A stretch of 64,000 nucleotides of DNA from Duganella sp. SG902 (GTDB taxonomy: Bacteria; Pseudomonadota; Gammaproteobacteria; Burkholderiales; Burkholderiaceae_D): positions 50,191 to 114,190 of the forward strand of contig NZ_JABMJK010000018.1 of NCBI RefSeq assembly GCF_013376005.1. Reading direction: 5' to 3'. Position numbers and translations under genes: made by a program. Under the pieces are notes generated by a model. That model worked only from the letters and a program-made list of their open reading frames with translations, searched no databases and was not told where the DNA came from. Below, one piece after another: positions 35,770 to 45,170 of the stretch (within the stretch, counting starts at the first letter, position 1; every line of letters starts with the position of its first letter).

Positions 35770-36812
35770 TTTCCACGTCCGCGCAGCAGCCGTGGCAGGG
35801 CGATGGTCGCCAGCAGCAGGATGCCAATGACGATGGTCATGTAGATGCCGGGGACGTTGGCCAGCGACAGCCCATAGGTCACGGTGCCCAGCGTGAGCAC
35901 GGCCAGCATCACGCCGCCGATGGTGCCCGCACCGCCGGCGATGCTCACGCCGCCGAGGATGACCATGGTGATGATCTCCAGCTCCCAGCCCATGGCGATG
36001 TTGGGGCGCGTGCTGCCGATGCGGCCCGTCAGCAGGTAGCCCGCCAGGCCGGCCATGGCGCCGGTCAGGATGAACAGCGCGAGGCGGTAGCGGTCCACCG
36101 GAATGCCGGAGAAGCGCGCGGCGACCGGGTTGTTGCCGATGGCGTAGATGCGACGCCCCCAGCTTGTCGCGTGCAGTATCACGGCGAACAGCGCGGCGCA
36201 GACCAGCAGGATGGTGAATTCGCGCGGCAGGCTGCCGAAGAAGTAGCCTTGGCCCCAGTCGGCCATCAGTTGCGGATAGCCGGTGTAGGCCTGATCGCCC
36301 AGTATCACGCTGGCCAGCCCCCGGAACAGCGATACGGTGCCGATGGTGACCACGATGGACGGCAGGCCAAAGCGCGTGACCGTGACGCCATTCAGCCCGC
36401 CGCACAGCGCGCCGGTCGCGAGGGCGATCGGCAGCAGCGCCTCCGGCGGTGCGCCGTTGACGTTGGCCCAGCCCATCGCGACCGAGGACAGCGCAAGAAT
36501 GCCGGAGACGGAGATGTCGATCTCGCGGCAGATGATGAGCAACGCCATCGGCAGCGCGATCAGCGCCTTTTCGCTGAAGTTGAAGGTGCCGTCGGCAAGG
36601 TTGTCCAGATCGAGGAAGTTCGGCAGCAGAATGCTGTTTGCCACAAACGCCGCCAGCAGCAGGAAGGCCAGCAGGCTCTCGCGCCGGCCCAGCAACGCGC
36701 GGATGCGGAAGCCGGGGCGGTCCGCGATGACGTGGCGCGACGGCGGGCCGCTGGCGCGCACCGCGTCGCCGCCTGGCCTTGTCGCGTCGGATAACAAGCT
36801 GCTGCCGTTCAT
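35766..36812 (-). CDS. rhaQ: L-rhamnose ABC transporter permease RhaQ
   Basis: A 348-residue permease of the ribose/rhamnose ABC family (RbsC type) with about eight to ten membrane segments. It contains the family patches LICREIDISVSGILALSSVA and the late GGVSIAGGAGTIGG. It has a long polar N-terminal tail of about 40 residues. The ATG at 36812 is preceded by GGGAGGAG and overlaps the rhaP stop; its own stop overlaps rhaK. It works with RhaP, RhaT and RhaS to import L-rhamnose. Confidence 0.88.
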   Translation of the reverse strand: MNGSSLLSDATRPGGDAVRASGPPSRHVIADRPGFRIRALLGRRESLLAFLLLAAFVANSILLPNFLDLDNLADGTFNFSEKALIALPMALLIICREIDISVSGILALSSVAMGWANVNGAPPEALLPIALATGALCGGLNGVTVTRFGLPSIVVTIGTVSLFRGLASVILGDQAYTGYPQLMADWGQGYFFGSLPREFTILLVCAALFAVILHATSWGRRIYAIGNNPVAARFSGIPVDRYRLALFILTGAMAGLAGYLLTGRIGSTRPNIAMGWELEIITMVILGGVSIAGGAGTIGGVMLAVLTLGTVTYGLSLANVPGIYMTIVIGILLLATIALPRLLRGRGK

Positions 36813-37792
36813 GCCACGCTCCTCCCATGCAGCGGCAGGATCTGCCGGCCGCCTTGCTTGCCATTGCGGGCGTTGATCAGTACCGCGGTCAGGATCACGA
36901 TCCCGGTCAGCGCGCTTTGCCAGAACGGCGATACCTTCACGACCGGCAGGGCGTTGCCGATCACCGCGAGGAACAGGCCGCCTAGCACAGCGCCGGCCAC
37001 GCTGCCGCAACCGCCGGCGATGCTGATGCCGCCGATGACGCAGGCCGCGATCACGGTGAACTCGAAGCCGTAGGCGATTTCGGTGTAGGCCACGGCATAT
37101 CGCGCCACCCACAGATAGCCGCACAAGCCGGCCATGGCTCCAGACAGGCCGTAAGTCCACAGCAGGCGCCGCGCGATCGGAATACCGACATAGCGCGCCG
37201 ACGAAGGCTCGTTGCCGATGGCGTACAGGTCGCGGCCAAAGCGGCTGTGCCGCGCCACGTACCATGCCGCCAGCACGGTCAGCGCCGCGATCCACACCAG
37301 ATGGGTAACGCCCAGCAGCCGCGCCAGCGGGAAGGCGATGAACCCGGCCGGCATCTGGTGCGACGATACCCATGCGCCGCCGGACAGCACAAACACCATG
37401 CCGCGATATACGCTCATCGTGCCGAGCGTGACGACGATGGGCGGCAGATCCAGGTAGCCAATCAGGCAGCCATTCACCAGCCCAAGCAGCAGGCCGATGG
37501 CCAGCGCCGCCAGCACCACCACCATCAGCGGCAGGGAAGGGAAGCGCGCCGCCAGCAGCGCCGACATCATGCCCGCCAGCGCCAGCGTGGAGGCCATCGA
37601 CAAATCCACGCCGCGCGTGACGATCACCAGCATCTGCGCCAGCGCCAGCATGATGAGCAGTGTGCTGTCGGTCAGCAGGTTGGCCAGGCTGCCCGGCGTC
37701 ACGAACACCGGCGCGCGCACGCCGACCAGCGCCACCAGCGCCACGATGCACAGCGCCAGCTGGGTTTCGCGCATTTTCAACAGCGCCTTCAT
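36809..37792 (-). CDS. rhaP: L-rhamnose ABC transporter permease RhaP
   Basis: A 327-residue permease of the RbsC type, paralogous to the next gene. It shows VIVTRGVDLSMASTLALAGM near residue 65, NEPSSARYVGIPIARR and the late CVIGGISIAGGCGSVAG. I chose the ATG at 37792 because GGAGG lies seven bases upstream; an ATG two codons earlier is too close to it. The start overlaps the rhaT end and the stop overlaps rhaQ, so the transporter genes are translationally coupled. Confidence 0.87.
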   Translation of the reverse strand: MKALLKMRETQLALCIVALVALVGVRAPVFVTPGSLANLLTDSTLLIMLALAQMLVIVTRGVDLSMASTLALAGMMSALLAARFPSLPLMVVVLAALAIGLLLGLVNGCLIGYLDLPPIVVTLGTMSVYRGMVFVLSGGAWVSSHQMPAGFIAFPLARLLGVTHLVWIAALTVLAAWYVARHSRFGRDLYAIGNEPSSARYVGIPIARRLLWTYGLSGAMAGLCGYLWVARYAVAYTEIAYGFEFTVIAACVIGGISIAGGCGSVAGAVLGGLFLAVIGNALPVVKVSPFWQSALTGIVILTAVLINARNGKQGGRQILPLHGRSVA

Positions 37793-39306
37793 ACGCATTC
37801 CTCCACCGCCAGCGCGCAGCCGGAAGCCGCGGCCACGATCATCTCCGGGGTGGCTTCGCCGCGCTGGTATTCGCTCTCGATCCGGCCTTGATGCATGACG
37901 ATGATGCGGTCCGCCAGACCCATCACCTCCGGCAGCTCGGACGACACCAGGATCACGGACAGGCCCTTGGCCACCAACTCGCTGATAAAGCGATGCACGG
38001 CGGCCTTGGAGCCGATGTCGATACCCTTGGTCGGTTCGTCGAGGATAATCACCTTGGGATCGGTCGCCAGCCACTTGCCCAACACGACCTTTTGCTGGTT
38101 GCCGCCCGAAAGCTCGGACACGTTCTGCGTCAGGTGCGCCGCTTTCAGTTCCAGCTGCTCCGCGTAGTGGCGCGCAATGGCCGTCTCCTGCGCGCGTCGG
38201 CCGCGCAGGAAGAAGCCAACCCGCGACAGGATCGGCAAGGTGATGTTGTGCAGGATGGGCAGCGTCAAGTGCGCGCCCTGATGCTGGCGGTCTTCCGGCA
38301 CGTAGGCGATGCCATGGGCGATGGCGTCCGCCGCAGAGCCGATGGCGGCCGGCTTGCCGTGCATGGACACGGCGCCGCGCACGCCTGGCGTCAAGCCAAA
38401 CAGCGCCTGCATCACCTCGGACCGGCCGGCGCCCACCAGACCGTAAAAGCCAAGGATTTCACCCTGACGCAAAGAGAAGCTCACATCATCGAATTCGCTT
38501 GGATGGCTGAAGTTGCGCACCTCGAGCACGACGTCGCCTGGCGTCACATCGGCTTTCGGATAGGTTTCCTTGACCGAGCGGCCGACCATCAAGGCCACCA
38601 GCTCCGGCTCCGTGATGTCGGCAAGCGCGCCTTCCGCGATGAACTGACCGTCGCGCAGCACCGTGTAGCGATCCGCGACGGTAAAGATTTCGTCGAACTT
38701 GTGCGAGATGAAAATCACCGCTGTGCCGGCGGCGCGCAATTGGCGGATGATGCGATACAGTTCCTGAATCTCGCGTTGCGACAACGAGGCGGTCGGCTCG
38801 TCCAGGATAACGACCCGCGCATCCTGCGACAGCGCTCGCGCGATCTCCACGAAATGACGTTGCGCCACGCTCAAATCCTTCACGCGGGCGCGCACCGGCA
38901 GCGATACCTCCAGCCGCTGGAACAGCTTTTCCGCCTCGGACTCAATCCGTTTCCAATCGATGCGCGCACCGCGTACCGGCTGGCGGCCGACGTAGATATT
39001 CTCCGCCACCGTCAGTTCGTCGAACATCACCGTTTCCTGGTGCACGGCCGTGATCCCGGCCCGCATGGCGTCCTGCGCGTTGGCGAAAGCCACCGGCTGG
39101 CCAGCCAGCGTGATGCTGCCCTCATCGGGTTGATAAATGCCGGTCAGGATTTTCACCAGTGTCGATTTGCCCGCGCCGTTCTCGCCGATCAGCGCCATGA
39201 CTTCGCCGGCGCGCACCGTCAGCGCGACTTGATTCAGCGCGACGATGCCCGCAAAGCGCTTGCAGATCCCGGTCAGCCGCAGGACCGGGCTTGTATTCGT
39301 GGTCAT
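37789..39306 (-). CDS. rhaT: L-rhamnose ABC transporter ATP-binding protein RhaT
   Basis: The 505-residue protein has two fused ATP-binding domains, as usual for sugar importers of the RbsA/MglA type. The first has Walker A GENGAGKST and signature LSVAQRHF; the second has a degenerate Walker A (GLVGAGRSE) and the signature LSGGNQQKV. This asymmetry is normal in the family. It energises import of L-rhamnose through RhaP and RhaQ. The name follows the rhizobial locus; it is unrelated to the E. coli RhaT proton symporter. Confidence 0.9.
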   Translation of the reverse strand: MTTNTSPVLRLTGICKRFAGIVALNQVALTVRAGEVMALIGENGAGKSTLVKILTGIYQPDEGSITLAGQPVAFANAQDAMRAGITAVHQETVMFDELTVAENIYVGRQPVRGARIDWKRIESEAEKLFQRLEVSLPVRARVKDLSVAQRHFVEIARALSQDARVVILDEPTASLSQREIQELYRIIRQLRAAGTAVIFISHKFDEIFTVADRYTVLRDGQFIAEGALADITEPELVALMVGRSVKETYPKADVTPGDVVLEVRNFSHPSEFDDVSFSLRQGEILGFYGLVGAGRSEVMQALFGLTPGVRGAVSMHGKPAAIGSAADAIAHGIAYVPEDRQHQGAHLTLPILHNITLPILSRVGFFLRGRRAQETAIARHYAEQLELKAAHLTQNVSELSGGNQQKVVLGKWLATDPKVIILDEPTKGIDIGSKAAVHRFISELVAKGLSVILVSSELPEVMGLADRIIVMHQGRIESEYQRGEATPEMIVAAASGCALAVEECV

Positions 39307-39318
39307 AGGACTTCCAGC

Positions 39319-40326
39319 TCAGAAGATCTTGGAGAATTTGTCGACGTTGCCTCTATCGTAGGTGAACGGCGGCGCCATCGCGCCTTCGCCCTTGTCGTCA
39401 ATCGCGATGCTGCCCATGCGGCCGGCGGAGATGCTGCCGCCCGGACGCGCGGTGGGCTGGTTCTTCACGAAGTCATACGCCGCGTAGGTGGCCGCGTAGC
39501 CAAGATCGATAGGATTCCAGATCGCGAACTCGCGCACCGCGCCGCTCTTCACGTGGCCCGCCATCTCGGACGGCAGCCCCAGGCCCGTGACGAACACCTT
39601 GCCCACCAAATGCTCATCCACCACCGCCTTGCTGGCGGCGTTGATCCCCACCGTGGTCGGCGCGATGATGGCTTTCAGGTGCGGATTGCTGCGCAACAGG
39701 CCGATCGCTTCGCGGTAGCTCTTGTCGGACTGGTCGTCGCCGTAGACCGTGGCCACCAGTTTCATCTTGGCGTACTCCGGTTTTTCCAGCGTCTTCTTCA
39801 TCACCCCGATCCAGATATTCTGGTTGGTGGCCTGCGCCGATGCCGACAGGATGGCGATTTCGCCCTGGCCGCCGATGGCATCGGCCGCCATCTGGATCTG
39901 CTTCTCGCCGATCAGATCCGCGTTGGAGGGATTCAGCTGCATCAAGCGGCCTTCCGGCGCCAGGCCGCTGTCGAAGGAAATCACCTTGATGCCGCGCGCC
40001 ATGGCTTTCTTCGTGATCGGCACCAGCGCGTTCGGATCGTTGGCCGAGATGACGATGGCGTTGACCTTCTGGCTGATCAGCGAATTGATGATCTCAATCT
40101 GGCCTTCCGCGCTGGGCGTGGTGGGGCCGGTGTAGATGATCTCGACGTTCTTGAGTTCCTTGGCCGCGTCCCTGGCGCCGGTGTGGGCGGCGTCGAAGAA
40201 GCCGTTGCCGAGGTTTTTCACCACCATGGCGATGCGGATCTGGTCAGGCGCTTTCTCCTTGCAGCCAGCGATGGCTGCGAGCAGGCCGGCGGCAACGGCC
40301 GCCAATACGATCTTCCTGAGCTTCAA
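39319..40326 (-). CDS. rhaS: L-rhamnose-binding lipoprotein RhaS
   Basis: The 335-residue protein is the substrate-binding part of the rhamnose importer. It has a lipoprotein signal (AGLLAAIAGCKEK, Cys at residue 22) and then a type I periplasmic binding protein fold (IRIAMVVKNLGNGFFDAAH, VNAIVISANDPNAL). The start codon is TTG at 40326, overlapping the rhaR stop as TTGA; no ATG fits the signal. It belongs to the rhamnose family of ribose-like binding proteins. It is named for the rhizobial RhaS, not the E. coli activator. Confidence 0.88.
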   Translation of the reverse strand: MKLRKIVLAAVAAGLLAAIAGCKEKAPDQIRIAMVVKNLGNGFFDAAHTGARDAAKELKNVEIIYTGPTTPSAEGQIEIINSLISQKVNAIVISANDPNALVPITKKAMARGIKVISFDSGLAPEGRLMQLNPSNADLIGEKQIQMAADAIGGQGEIAILSASAQATNQNIWIGVMKKTLEKPEYAKMKLVATVYGDDQSDKSYREAIGLLRSNPHLKAIIAPTTVGINAASKAVVDEHLVGKVFVTGLGLPSEMAGHVKSGAVREFAIWNPIDLGYAATYAAYDFVKNQPTARPGGSISAGRMGSIAIDDKGEGAMAPPFTYDRGNVDKFSKIF

Positions 40327-41189
40327 TGCGTGGCCTCCGGCTGGAACATGCCCACGGCCTCATAGCCGTACGGCGCATTGAATGAGGATGGCGCCATCTG
40401 CACCGGCAGCGCTTCACGCTCCACCGTCACCACGCGCACGCCGGATTGTTCCAGCAGCTGCACGGCCGCATCGGATGCCTCGGTATCGGTGATCACGGTC
40501 GACACGCGGTTCAAGCCGCACAGGATCAGGCCCGCCTTCTTGGCGAACTTGGAGCTGTCGGCCAACACGATCAGTTCCTCGGCCTGCGAGATCAGGCGCT
40601 TCTCGGCCTGGATCAGCAGCGGGTCGGCCTCCATCAGGCCAAGCAGCGACAGGCCGTAGACGCTCATGAACATCTTGGCGGCGTAGTGGTGCTGGGTGAT
40701 GTCGTTGTCGAAGGGGCTGAGGATGACGTTCTGTTCGCGGTACACCTTGCCGCCGGGGACGATGATCTCGTTCTCGCTGGAGACCAGCAGGCGCTCGGCC
40801 ATCAGGAAGGAGTTGGTGAGGATCTTGAGGTGATGGTCGGTCAGGAATTCGGCCATCATGAAGGTGGTGGTGCCGCCGTTGATGATGATGGTTTCGCCCT
40901 CGTTGCACATGCCGGCCGCGTAGCGGGCGATGGCGCGTTTGTGCTCGGCGCGGCACTGGATATTGTTCTGGAAGGTCTCGCTGGTGAGCGTGAAGCCGCG
41001 TTTTTTCTGCTCAAGGTTGGCGGCGCCGCCGCGCGTCCGGGTGAGCAGGCTGCGGGCGGCCAGCCAGCTGATATCGCGCCGCACGGTGGCCGGCGAGGCG
41101 TTCAGCCAGTCGACCAGCTGCGGCACGCTGGCCGTATTATGTTCGGCAAGCAGTTTCAACAAACGCTTGCGACGCTTGTGATTTACCAT
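40323..41189 (-). CDS. rhaR: DeoR-family rhamnose regulator RhaR
   Basis: The 288-residue protein has a DeoR-type N-terminal helix-turn-helix (KRRKRLLKLLAEHNTASV, then NASPATVRRDISWLAARSLL) and a C-terminal sugar-phosphate sensor domain with INGGTTTFMMAEFL and LIVLADSSKF. It most likely represses the divergent rha operons until a rhamnose intermediate is present, as the related rhizobial RhaR does. It is the first gene of the transport operon and overlaps rhaS. Operator candidates lie in the divergent gap. Here it is named for the rhizobial gene. Confidence 0.85.
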   Translation of the reverse strand: MVNHKRRKRLLKLLAEHNTASVPQLVDWLNASPATVRRDISWLAARSLLTRTRGGAANLEQKKRGFTLTSETFQNNIQCRAEHKRAIARYAAGMCNEGETIIINGGTTTFMMAEFLTDHHLKILTNSFLMAERLLVSSENEIIVPGGKVYREQNVILSPFDNDITQHHYAAKMFMSVYGLSLLGLMEADPLLIQAEKRLISQAEELIVLADSSKFAKKAGLILCGLNRVSTVITDTEASDAAVQLLEQSGVRVVTVEREALPVQMAPSSFNAPYGYEAVGMFQPEATH

Positions 41190-41281
41190 TTAAGTCTCCT
41201 TTTATTCAGTGCTACTGCCGTCATTGCTGCGGCGTGCCCGTTTATTAACGACAGAGGCTAAACGCTTCCAAATCGTCCGTC

Positions 41282-41359
41282 AATCACAGATCAATCAATT
41301 TCGTGATTGTTTTGATGCACGCTACCATTTCTGATCAGGTTTTAATCACCGATGTGATT
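41282..41359. promoter_or_regulatory. Operator candidates in the rhaR-rhaD divergent gap
   Basis: The gap has a perfect palindrome AATCAC-CGAT-GTGATT at 41344-41359 and a second copy of the same two half-sites further apart: AATCAC at 41282-41287 and GTGATT at 41303-41308. Spread-out inverted repeats of this kind suit a DeoR-family regulator. They lie between the start codons of rhaR (41189) and rhaD (41459). The pairing of half-sites is my inference. Confidence 0.5.
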
Positions 41360-41458
41360 ATTTCGTTCTTGCTCATCATCTTGATTGCTTCCGCATTGAC
41401 ACCCATGGCGCGCCGGTTTCTACTGAATAAAGTAAAAACACAAACACGGAGACCAGCA

Positions 41459-43546
41459 ATGAAAGAACCCCCGATCACTTCCTTGTGGGACGACGCCGCG
41501 GCGGCCAGCATGAGCGAACCGGAACTGCTGCTATACCGTTCCAATCTGCTTGGATCGGATCTGCGCATCACGAACTTCGGCGGCGGGAACACCTCGGCCA
41601 AGGTGATGATGGAAGACCCGCTCACCGGCGCGCAGGTGGAGGTGCTGTGGGTGAAGGGCTCCGGTGGTGACCTGGGCAGCATCAAGATTGATGGTTTCTC
41701 CACGCTGTACATGGACAAGCTGCAAGCGCTGAAGGGCCGCTATCGCGGGCTGGCGCACGAGGATGAAATGGTGGCCTACCTGCCGCACTGCACCTTCAAC
41801 CTGAATCCGCGCGCCGCCAGCATCGACACGCCGCTGCACGCGTACATCGCGCGCAAGCACGTCGACCACATGCATCCGGATTCGGTGATCGCGATCGCCG
41901 CCTGCGCCAGCAGCCAGGCGCTGACGCAAAAGATTTTCGAGGGCGAACTGGGATGGCTGCCATGGCAGCGTCCCGGCTATGACCTCGGCCTCAAGCTGGA
42001 AGCGCTGTCGCAATCGCAGCCGCAGCTGAAGGGGATCATTCTCGAGGGCCACGGCCTGTTCACCTGGGGCGACACCGCCAAGTCCTGCTACGAAGCCACG
42101 CTGGCCATCATCAAGCGCGCGGAGGAATGGCTGGCGGCCAACGTCAAGCAGCCGGTGTTCGGCGGCACCGCGATCACGCCACTGCCTGCGGAGGAGCGCA
42201 GCGCGTTCGCGGCGCGCCTGATGCCGCTGCTGCGCGGGAAAATCAGCCGAGACGAATACAAGCTCGGTCACTTCGACGACAGCGCGGCGGTGCTGGAGTT
42301 TGTGTGCAGCCGCGACTTGCAGCCGCTGGCGGCACTGGGTACCTCCTGCCCGGACCACTTCCTGCGCACCAAGATCCGGCCGTTCGTGGTGGACTTCGAT
42401 CCGGCGAACCCGGACTTCGACAAGCTGGTGGCCGGGCTGGATGATGCGCTGGAAGCCTACCGCGCCGACTACAAGGCCTACTATGATCGCTGCAAGCGCG
42501 CCAACAGCCCGGCCGTGCGCGATGCGAATCCCATCATCTACCTGATCCCCGGCGTCGGCATGCTGTCCTTCGCCAAGGACAAGGCGACGGCGCGTATCGC
42601 CGGTGAGTTCTACGTCAACGCCATCAACGTGATGCGCGGCGCGAACGGCGTGGATAGTTACGTCGGCCTGCCGGAGCAGGAAGCCTTCGATATCGAATAC
42701 TGGCTGCTGGAAGAGGCCAAGCTGCAGCGCATGCCCAAGCCCAAGAGCCTTGCTGGCCGCATCGCGCTGGTGACCGGCGGCGCCGGCGGCATCGGCCAGG
42801 CGGTGGCGAAGCAGCTTCTGCGGGAGGGCGCTTGCGTGATGCTGACCGATATCGATCCGGAAGCGCTTGAGCAGGCGCACGAGGATCTGGCCAAGGCCGG
42901 CGGCAAGGACAATGTCGGCAGCGTGGTCGCCGATATCACCAGCGAGGCGGAGGTCGAGAACGTGCTGAAGGCGGCGTCGCTGCGCTTTGGCGGGCTGGAT
43001 CTGCTGGTGTCCAACGCCGGCATCGCCTCTTCCTCACCGCTGGAAGACACCACCATGGACGTCTGGCAGCGCAATCAGGACATTCTGGTCAAGGGCTACT
43101 TCCTGGCCAGCCGCGAAGCCTTCCGCATCATGAAGCTGCAAAAGCTGGGCGGCAGCATGGTCTTCGTCGCCAGCAAAAACGGTTTGGTGGCGTCGGCCGG
43201 CGCGTCGGCCTACTGCACCGCCAAGGCGGCGGAAATCCATCTGGCGCGCTGCGTTGCGCTGGAGGGGGCGCCGCATGGCATCCGCGTCAACGTGGTGAAT
43301 CCGGACGCGGTGATCCGTGGCTCGCGTATCTGGGATGGCAAATGGAAGCAGGAGCGCGCACAATCGAACAAGATCGACGCCGATGACGTGGAGGCCTTCT
43401 ACCGCGACCGCAGCATGCTGAAACTGAGCGTGCTGCCGGAGGATATCGCCGAGGCGGTGTACTTCCTGTCCAGCGACAAGGCGGCCAAGAGCACTGGTAA
43501 TATCCTGAACGTGGACGCCGGCAACGCGGGCGCGTTCACGCGATAA
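41459..43546 (+). CDS. rhaD: Bifunctional rhamnulose-1-phosphate aldolase/lactaldehyde dehydrogenase
   Basis: The 695-residue protein joins a class II aldolase/adducin domain (about 15-390, with NFGGGNTSAKV and GHGLFTWGDTAKS) to a short-chain dehydrogenase (about 435-695) with the cofactor motif LVTGGAGGIGQ near residue 438 and catalytic YCTAK near residue 583. The aldolase splits rhamnulose-1-phosphate to dihydroxyacetone phosphate and L-lactaldehyde, which the dehydrogenase part can oxidise. The ATG at 41459 has GGAGA ten bases upstream; the open frame before it is non-coding. The name follows rhizobia. Confidence 0.9.
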   Translation: MKEPPITSLWDDAAAASMSEPELLLYRSNLLGSDLRITNFGGGNTSAKVMMEDPLTGAQVEVLWVKGSGGDLGSIKIDGFSTLYMDKLQALKGRYRGLAHEDEMVAYLPHCTFNLNPRAASIDTPLHAYIARKHVDHMHPDSVIAIAACASSQALTQKIFEGELGWLPWQRPGYDLGLKLEALSQSQPQLKGIILEGHGLFTWGDTAKSCYEATLAIIKRAEEWLAANVKQPVFGGTAITPLPAEERSAFAARLMPLLRGKISRDEYKLGHFDDSAAVLEFVCSRDLQPLAALGTSCPDHFLRTKIRPFVVDFDPANPDFDKLVAGLDDALEAYRADYKAYYDRCKRANSPAVRDANPIIYLIPGVGMLSFAKDKATARIAGEFYVNAINVMRGANGVDSYVGLPEQEAFDIEYWLLEEAKLQRMPKPKSLAGRIALVTGGAGGIGQAVAKQLLREGACVMLTDIDPEALEQAHEDLAKAGGKDNVGSVVADITSEAEVENVLKAASLRFGGLDLLVSNAGIASSSPLEDTTMDVWQRNQDILVKGYFLASREAFRIMKLQKLGGSMVFVASKNGLVASAGASAYCTAKAAEIHLARCVALEGAPHGIRVNVVNPDAVIRGSRIWDGKWKQERAQSNKIDADDVEAFYRDRSMLKLSVLPEDIAEAVYFLSSDKAAKSTGNILNVDAGNAGAFTR

Positions 43547-43563
43547 AAAGAATTGGAGACAAT

Positions 43564-44859
43564 GTGAGCACCATTATCGACAGCGGCCGCGTGGCCGAGC
43601 ACAACGCTCAACTGCGCGCCGGACTGAATGCGGATTATGAGGCGCTGGGCGGCATGCTGGCCCGCCGCGGCGTGGACATCGAAAAACTGACAGCCGCCGC
43701 GCAAGGCTTCGCCGTGGCCTTGCCCAGCTGGGGTGTCGGCACCGGCGGCACGCGCTTTGCGCGTTTTCCGGGCCGGGGCGAGCCGCGCAATGTGTTTGAA
43801 AAGCTGGACGACTGCGCGGTCATTCATCAACTGACGCGCACCACGCCGGGCGTGTCGTTGCACTTCCCTTGGGATAAAACCACCGATCCGGCCGCGCTGC
43901 GCCAGCAAGCCGAAAGCCACGGCCTGTATTTCGACGCGGTCAACTCCAACACCTTCCGGGATCAGGCAGGGCAGGAGCACAGCTATAAATACGGTAGCCT
44001 GACCGCTGTCAACGCCGCCACCCGCGCGCAGGCGGTGGCCCACAACATCGAGTGCATCGAGTTGGGCAGGGCGCTCGGTTCGAAAGCGCTCACGGTGTGG
44101 GTGGGCGACGGCGCCAACTTCCCGGGCCAGCACAATCTGCGCGGCGCGCTGGAACGCTACCTGGGCAGCATGCGCGAGATTTACGCGGCCTTGCCGGCGG
44201 ACTGGCTGATGTTCATCGAACATAAGCTGTTCGAGCCGGCGTTCTACGCCACCACCATCGCCGACTGGGGCACCAGCTTCGCCTGCGCGCAGACGCTGGG
44301 CGAGAAGGCGCGCTGTCTGGTCGACCTGGGCCATCATGCGCCGAACACCAATATCGAGATGATCGTGGCGCGTCTTGCGCAATTCGGCAAGCTGGGTGGC
44401 TTCCACTTCAACGACAGCAAATACGGCGACGACGATCTGGATTCGGGCAGCATCAATCCATTCCAGCTGTTCCTGGTGTTTAACGAGCTGGCCGACGCGG
44501 CCGAGCGTGATGGCGCATCCTTCAAGCCAGCCTATATGTTGGACCAGTCGCACAACGTGACCGATCCAATCGAGAGCCTGATGAGCAGCGCGGTGGAAGT
44601 GCAGCGCGCCTTCGTGCAGGCGCAGTTGGTGGATCGCGCGGCGCTGCGCCAGTATCAGGAGGCCAACGACGCGCTGCAATCGGCGCAGACGCTCAAGCAG
44701 GCTTACCGCACCGACGTCAGCCCGATCCTGGCGATGGTGCGGCTGCGCGCCGGCGGCGCCATCGATCCGGTGGCGTTCTACCGCGGCAGCGGCTATCGCG
44801 AGCAGGCGGCGGAAGCGCGGCCAGCCAGGGCCGGCGCCAGCAGCAGCGGCATCGTCTGA
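43564..44859 (+). CDS. rhaI: L-rhamnose isomerase (RhaI type)
   Basis: The 431-residue protein belongs to the L-rhamnose catabolism isomerase family of the Pseudomonas stutzeri type, a metal-dependent TIM barrel that converts L-rhamnose to L-rhamnulose. Recognisable segments include VALPSWGVGTGGTRFARFPG, HFPWDKTTDP, CLVDLGHHAPNTNIEMIVA and FHFNDSKYGDDDLDSG, which hold the metal ligands. It starts with GTG at 43564 after TTGGAGAC. It lies 17 bases behind rhaD and 2 bases before rhaM. Confidence 0.92.
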   Translation: MSTIIDSGRVAEHNAQLRAGLNADYEALGGMLARRGVDIEKLTAAAQGFAVALPSWGVGTGGTRFARFPGRGEPRNVFEKLDDCAVIHQLTRTTPGVSLHFPWDKTTDPAALRQQAESHGLYFDAVNSNTFRDQAGQEHSYKYGSLTAVNAATRAQAVAHNIECIELGRALGSKALTVWVGDGANFPGQHNLRGALERYLGSMREIYAALPADWLMFIEHKLFEPAFYATTIADWGTSFACAQTLGEKARCLVDLGHHAPNTNIEMIVARLAQFGKLGGFHFNDSKYGDDDLDSGSINPFQLFLVFNELADAAERDGASFKPAYMLDQSHNVTDPIESLMSSAVEVQRAFVQAQLVDRAALRQYQEANDALQSAQTLKQAYRTDVSPILAMVRLRAGGAIDPVAFYRGSGYREQAAEARPARAGASSSGIV

Positions 44860-44861
44860 GC

Positions 44862-45170
44862 ATGCGCGCCTTCCGCATGCAGTTGAAACCTGGCGCGGCG
44901 GCCGAGTACAAGCGGCGACATGACGATTTGTGGCCGCATCTCGCCAAGGCACTGCGCGATGCGGGCATCTACGATTACTCGATCTTCCTGGACGAGGAAT
45001 CGCTGCAGCTGTTCGCGGTGTTCAAGCTCTGGCCGGACCACAAGATCGATGACCTTCCACTGAAGCCCGTCATGCGGCGCTGGTGGGACTACATGGCGGA
45101 CCTGATGGAAGTGGAACCGGGCAACCGGCCACGCGAGTGGCCGTTACAGCAGGTGTTTCACTTCGCCTGA
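44862..45170 (+). CDS. rhaM: L-rhamnose mutarotase
   Basis: The 102-residue protein matches RhaM/RhaU mutarotases, which interconvert the alpha and beta anomers of L-rhamnose. It shows FRMQLKPGAAAEYKRRHDDL with the family His, IYDYSIFLDEESLQLFAVF and MRRWWDYMADLM. It starts two bases after the isomerase stop, so the plus-strand operon is rhaD-rhaI-rhaM. Its end overlaps the convergent esterase gene by 13 bases. Confidence 0.93.
   Translation: MRAFRMQLKPGAAAEYKRRHDDLWPHLAKALRDAGIYDYSIFLDEESLQLFAVFKLWPDHKIDDLPLKPVMRRWWDYMADLMEVEPGNRPREWPLQQVFHFA

Noticed and set aside
34408..36864. 818-codon frame joining rhaK with an upstream extension
   Set aside because: The upstream part is an out-of-frame shadow of rhaQ; a proper ATG for rhaK lies at 35769 in an ATGA overlap.
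37660..40365. Plus-strand open frame of about 900 codons opposite rhaT and rhaS
   Set aside because: The opposite strand encodes clear ABC transporter proteins; the plus frame is His/Arg-rich and matches nothing.
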